Below are positions 60,501 through 64,000 of a stretch of DNA of 64,000 bases, piece by piece. Made by a program: the position numbers and the translations under genes. The stretch is from Centropus unirufus (Eukaryota > Chordata > Aves > Cuculiformes > Centropidae), in assembly GCA_013397695.1 (NCBI GenBank), contig VYZI01000112.1, positions 1,962,823-2,026,822 of the forward strand. The letters are read 5' to 3'. The notes under the pieces are model-generated. The model was not told where the DNA came from, did no database searches, and saw nothing but the letters and a program-made list of their open reading frames with translations. Numbering within the stretch: position 1 is the first letter of the stretch; the number at the start of each line of letters is the position of its first letter.

Positions 60501-63500
60501 GATGCATATGAGTTTTCTCATGGCAGGGTTTGAGCAGCAGAGAGATGGAATTAAAAAGCACCTTGACTGGTTTCTGCTGGGGAGCTGAGCGAAGGTGGTC
60601 TGAGTGATGTGTGGAGATGTGGCAGTATTTGCACGAAGTCTTGCTTGACAGTTGCGGGGGAGATTTTGGAGGGAGAGTCATGTTTGTCTTAGAAGGTATT
60701 GCCAAGTTGTTCATTTTTATCACTAGTCTTGAAAAACAGTTTATCCCAAGCTTAAATCCTCAGCTTTTGGAGTCAAATTCTTGAGGGAATGTCAGCATTT
60801 TTGTAGGCTAATAATCTCCTTGTTCCTGGGATTAACTTGAGAAGGTACAGCAAGTTAAATCTAAATGCTTAAAAATGACAGGCAAGTAAAAACATGCATT
60901 ATTTGCCACTCGTGGGCTTGACATTGTCAGTATTGCTGGGGCCTGGGCCGCTCTGTGGCCTGCGTAGCCTTGTGGCTCCGTGACTGCATCCTTTTTCTGC
61001 AAAAGTTGCTGTCAGTCTGAGAGCTGTTCCCCTTTCATTGCAGGGCAGGGTGAAATTCAGTGGTTTCCATTCTGCCCCCAGTTCCTTGTGGCTTTCTCCC
61101 TTCTCTGCAGCTGGTGAGTGCTGCTTCCTCCCTGAGCTGATTCAGCTCCTGGCATCGCTGCGCTTTGTGCAAAACCTGTGAGATGTTTTGATTTGGGGGC
61201 GATTTGTTTGGGTTTTTTTAAAGAACACGGTGCTCATTTAGAGGTTTTATTTTTAAACTCCACCTGTGAGCAGGCATCCAGCTTGCCTGTGGTTTTGCAA
61301 GCAGCTGAAATGGAGCAGGGAAAGGTGTGCTAACCCTCCTGCATGGGCAGGGAGGTGTGGGGGTGGAGGTAGGTGGAAAGGAGGCAGCTCCCAAACCAGC
61401 TTTGCCACCTGAGGATCGGCCAAATAAAGCAGCATCCTTCCCCAGGTGCTCGCTTCTCCTCCCGCTCCTCCCTGAAGTTGCTACCTGCTTGCTAAAAGCT
61501 ATGAAAATGGAGTCCAGGGGAACTTTACTCCAACTCCTTAGTGGCACGGCTGCAGGCACAGCCCCATCTGCGATAGCCACAGGGTGCGACCAGGCTGATG
61601 GCCAGGGGTATTTGCCCACAGAGGAGGGCTGCGCAGTGCCAGTGGTGCTGGAACAGGTGTCCCTTGTCCACCTCGTGCACACCACAGTAGCTCAATCACT
61701 CTAACCATGTTCCTAGTCCGAGTGGTCAAGACTGGGCCATATCTGCAATAAGAGCAAGTTTTCTTGCATGGTGTGAGTTGTGGGGTCAATGGAAGTAGTT
61801 GTGCCATGGTGGATCCACAGAAGGGCCAGAGCTGAAGTTGCCTCAGATTAGACCCATAGTACCCAGGCCCAGGTTCCTCTCCCATAACCTCATTTTCCCC
61901 TGCACTGGAGCTGGATTTATCACAGCCCTGGAAAAGATGGGCACATTAGCTGCATTGTTATTGCCTTGCTAAGGTGTTTCTACTTAGGTATTGGCTTTTC
62001 CTGGCTCACCTCAGCGAGGAATCCTGTCTAACAGCCAGAGAGAGCCTAGCCTTTATAAAAACCACCCATAACATGCTCTCCCAGCATCTGCTAGCCGTGT
62101 CCCAATTGGCTTGAAGGATCTGTGTACTCGGTGCTTGTGAGCCAAAGCTATGGGAACCTGCCAAAATTATGCCCTTGGCTCCAAAGAGAAGAGGCACAGG
62201 GAGTCCAATTACTGGCTCTAAGCAGTATAAAATAATGTTAAATAACTTCTGATTTTTAGATTTAATTAAAATGAAAGGCTGAATTGGCATAGCTGCTTCT
62301 GAATTCTCAGTGAGGGGTAGGAGATTGCAGCAGAAAGTGTAGGGGAGAAACTTTGAAATCATTTTAACAGTGCTGAAAGACGGAGATCCAAAAATATTTG
62401 GCCTTGCTCGCTGTGCTGAACATGCTCCTGTTCATGCTTTTTGTTGCTTGTTCCCAAGTGACAATGACACATTCACTTAAGTCATGGGGGAAAAAAAATC
62501 AGATTTCAAAGCAGCTGATTATGAATCATACCAAAAAAACCCAACCACCCTCTACTAGGACATAAGAAAAATGTAGTTTGACTTCTACAGTCATGAGGAA
62601 AAAAATAAAAAAAGCTTGGGGAAGTAAAACACCCAAAGTAGCCTGCAAGTCGTCACGTATCGATACAACTTGACAAGAGGGATTTTTGTCAGCATGTCAA
62701 ACTATGTATTTTGCAGTAATCTTCCTCTATTTGTAGCGACACTGCCTGGTCTGACTGACAGCTGGTTTGCTTGTTCTTTCATGGGATAATTGTTTTGTCT
62801 CTTACATCTCTATGAAGCTGAAGAAGAAAATTGCAGGCAGGCCCTTTGTAGGGAGAGAGGGTCTTTCCTGCTCATCTGTGTGCGTGAAGAGTTCCAAGCT
62901 GTGCTGAAGGAAGAAAAGAAAACCTCGGTTTTGCTGCTCTTCCTGGGATATTGTTATAACACCTTTCTAATGAAGCTCTCGTAGCACAGCGGTGGAAGTC
63001 GGTCCCAGATGGGTCCTTGGCAAAAATGAAACTGGAGAATTCCCACAGCTTCTTTAAAGAAAATCTGTGTGCTACCGATTTAGCTTCTTAAACTTGGGGA
63101 TTCTTCAAGATGGAAGAATTAACCTCTGAGTGTAATAACAATTTTCCTGACTTTTTGGATGTTATTCTAAATATGGGATTATAACTGTAGTACTGAAGTT
63201 TTACATTGGTAGTTAATTCATTGCAAGGAGTTGCAAAGCCATACTCTTTTTGGACCTTTTGTTAAAAAAAATACAGTACATTTGAAGCACTTTCCTAAAT
63301 TATACATTTTCTGGAAGAGAAAAAGTAAAACCAATCCAACCTTGTAAATCTGGGCCTCTTTTCACTGACATGATATTGAGCAATGTTTGGGCAAGAGCAT
63401 TTATGAAGTAATGTGGTTGAAAGCTGCAAACCTGTGTAATTATCTCCCTCCGGATGCACACGCTAAACTTTCATTATTTCCACTTAAGCACTTTCTAAAT

Positions 63501-64000
63501 TTTAACTTCTTCCATGGATCTTGGAGTATTTCCTGGGCTATTTTTTATTTAAGTGCAGTTCAGAATCACATTAGAAATAATTCCAGCTTTCATTAAAATT
63601 CCTGCATTTCAAAAGCTATAGCAAAAGACAAATAAAACTGATAAAAGTTCATAGTTGCTCAAAAATCATGAGATGATAATCAAGCTGTATGGGAAGGGAA
63701 GGGGATGCTCCATGTACATCTAGATTTTTGGTTTTTTTTTCATTGGAAGAAAGCAATTTGAATCATTACTCTGGAAGTATTTGGTGTTGGCACAGCTACT
63801 GCCCACCGTGGTACTATTCATCAAAGCAAGTAGTGGTAATGTGCTCAAAACCTGCTCCAATTACTTCGTTTTCCAGTGGGCCTAAGCTACTGCTTCTCTC
63901 CCCTAAATGCAGGACAGATCCACGTTTACTGGAGTTAATGGAAGTGCTTGTTTTTCTGACCTCCTAGTTGAGTGCTACAGGATTCCCAGTATTGGAAGAG
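60501..64000. other. Putative intronic or intergenic DNA to the right edge
   Basis: No exon is supported. GC is higher at 60,940-61,900, where frames of 125 (plus) and 155 (minus) codons overlap antisense to each other and show no domain. A runs occur near 62,487 and 63,265, and a T run near 63,730. No polyadenylation site or terminal exon of the candidate gene was recognised. Confidence 0.45.

Noticed and set aside
61218..61704. Frames of 155 codons (minus) and 125 codons (plus)
   Set aside because: Same reasons: mutual antisense overlap, biased composition and no recognisable motif.
1..64000. CRISPR arrays, toxin or defence systems, viral genes, rRNA or tRNA genes
   Set aside because: I looked for regularly spaced repeats, linked coding clusters, retroviral gag/pol/env-like frames and tRNA-like sequences and noticed none. 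The sequence is ordinary vertebrate non-coding DNA apart from the features listed.

Overview
This window looks like vertebrate nuclear DNA, most likely from a bird, though another sauropsid cannot be excluded. Support comes from reverse-oriented CR1 LINE 3' ends with the 'atcatagaat...ggttggaag' signature, one CR1 copy that still shows decayed reverse transcriptase coding, older CR1/L3-type relics, low overall repeat density, AT-rich non-coding DNA and a single strong CpG island. There is no bacterial or viral gene organisation. Nearly all ORFs of 60-150 codons are chance open frames without recognisable domains, so I do not call them genes.

Layout. Positions 1 to about 35,150 are AT-rich intergenic or distal regulatory DNA. 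They contain short CR1 ends (4,678 and 6,031), old CR1/L3 relics (17,035-18,260 and 28,255-28,585), simple repeats, and several blocks that look like conserved regulatory elements (about 11,985, 14,830-15,420, 24,120-24,470 and 29,900-30,020). Positions 35,165-36,480 are a dense TATA-less CpG island with GC boxes, a TCATGTGA E-box and opposing purine and pyrimidine tracts. I read it as the promoter and first exon of a plus-strand gene, with a good splice donor at 36,016/36,017. A plausible second exon (39,342-39,443) carries an upstream in-frame stop followed by an ATG and three codons (M-P-E) before a phase-0 donor. From there to the right edge the DNA looks intronic: long T runs outnumber long A runs, the reverse of the left half, as expected for plus-strand transcription. 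This part also holds a MIR/CORE-SINE-like relic (about 50,340-50,530), an old CR1 relic (about 53,455-53,730), a 695-base assembly gap (46,769-47,463) and the best-preserved CR1 copy (59,540 to about 60,500, minus strand).

I could not identify the gene from three codons and a non-coding exon. I found no CRISPR, toxin, viral or operon-like system. The points most worth follow-up are the unidentified promoter/exon pair and the candidate conserved elements upstream of it.
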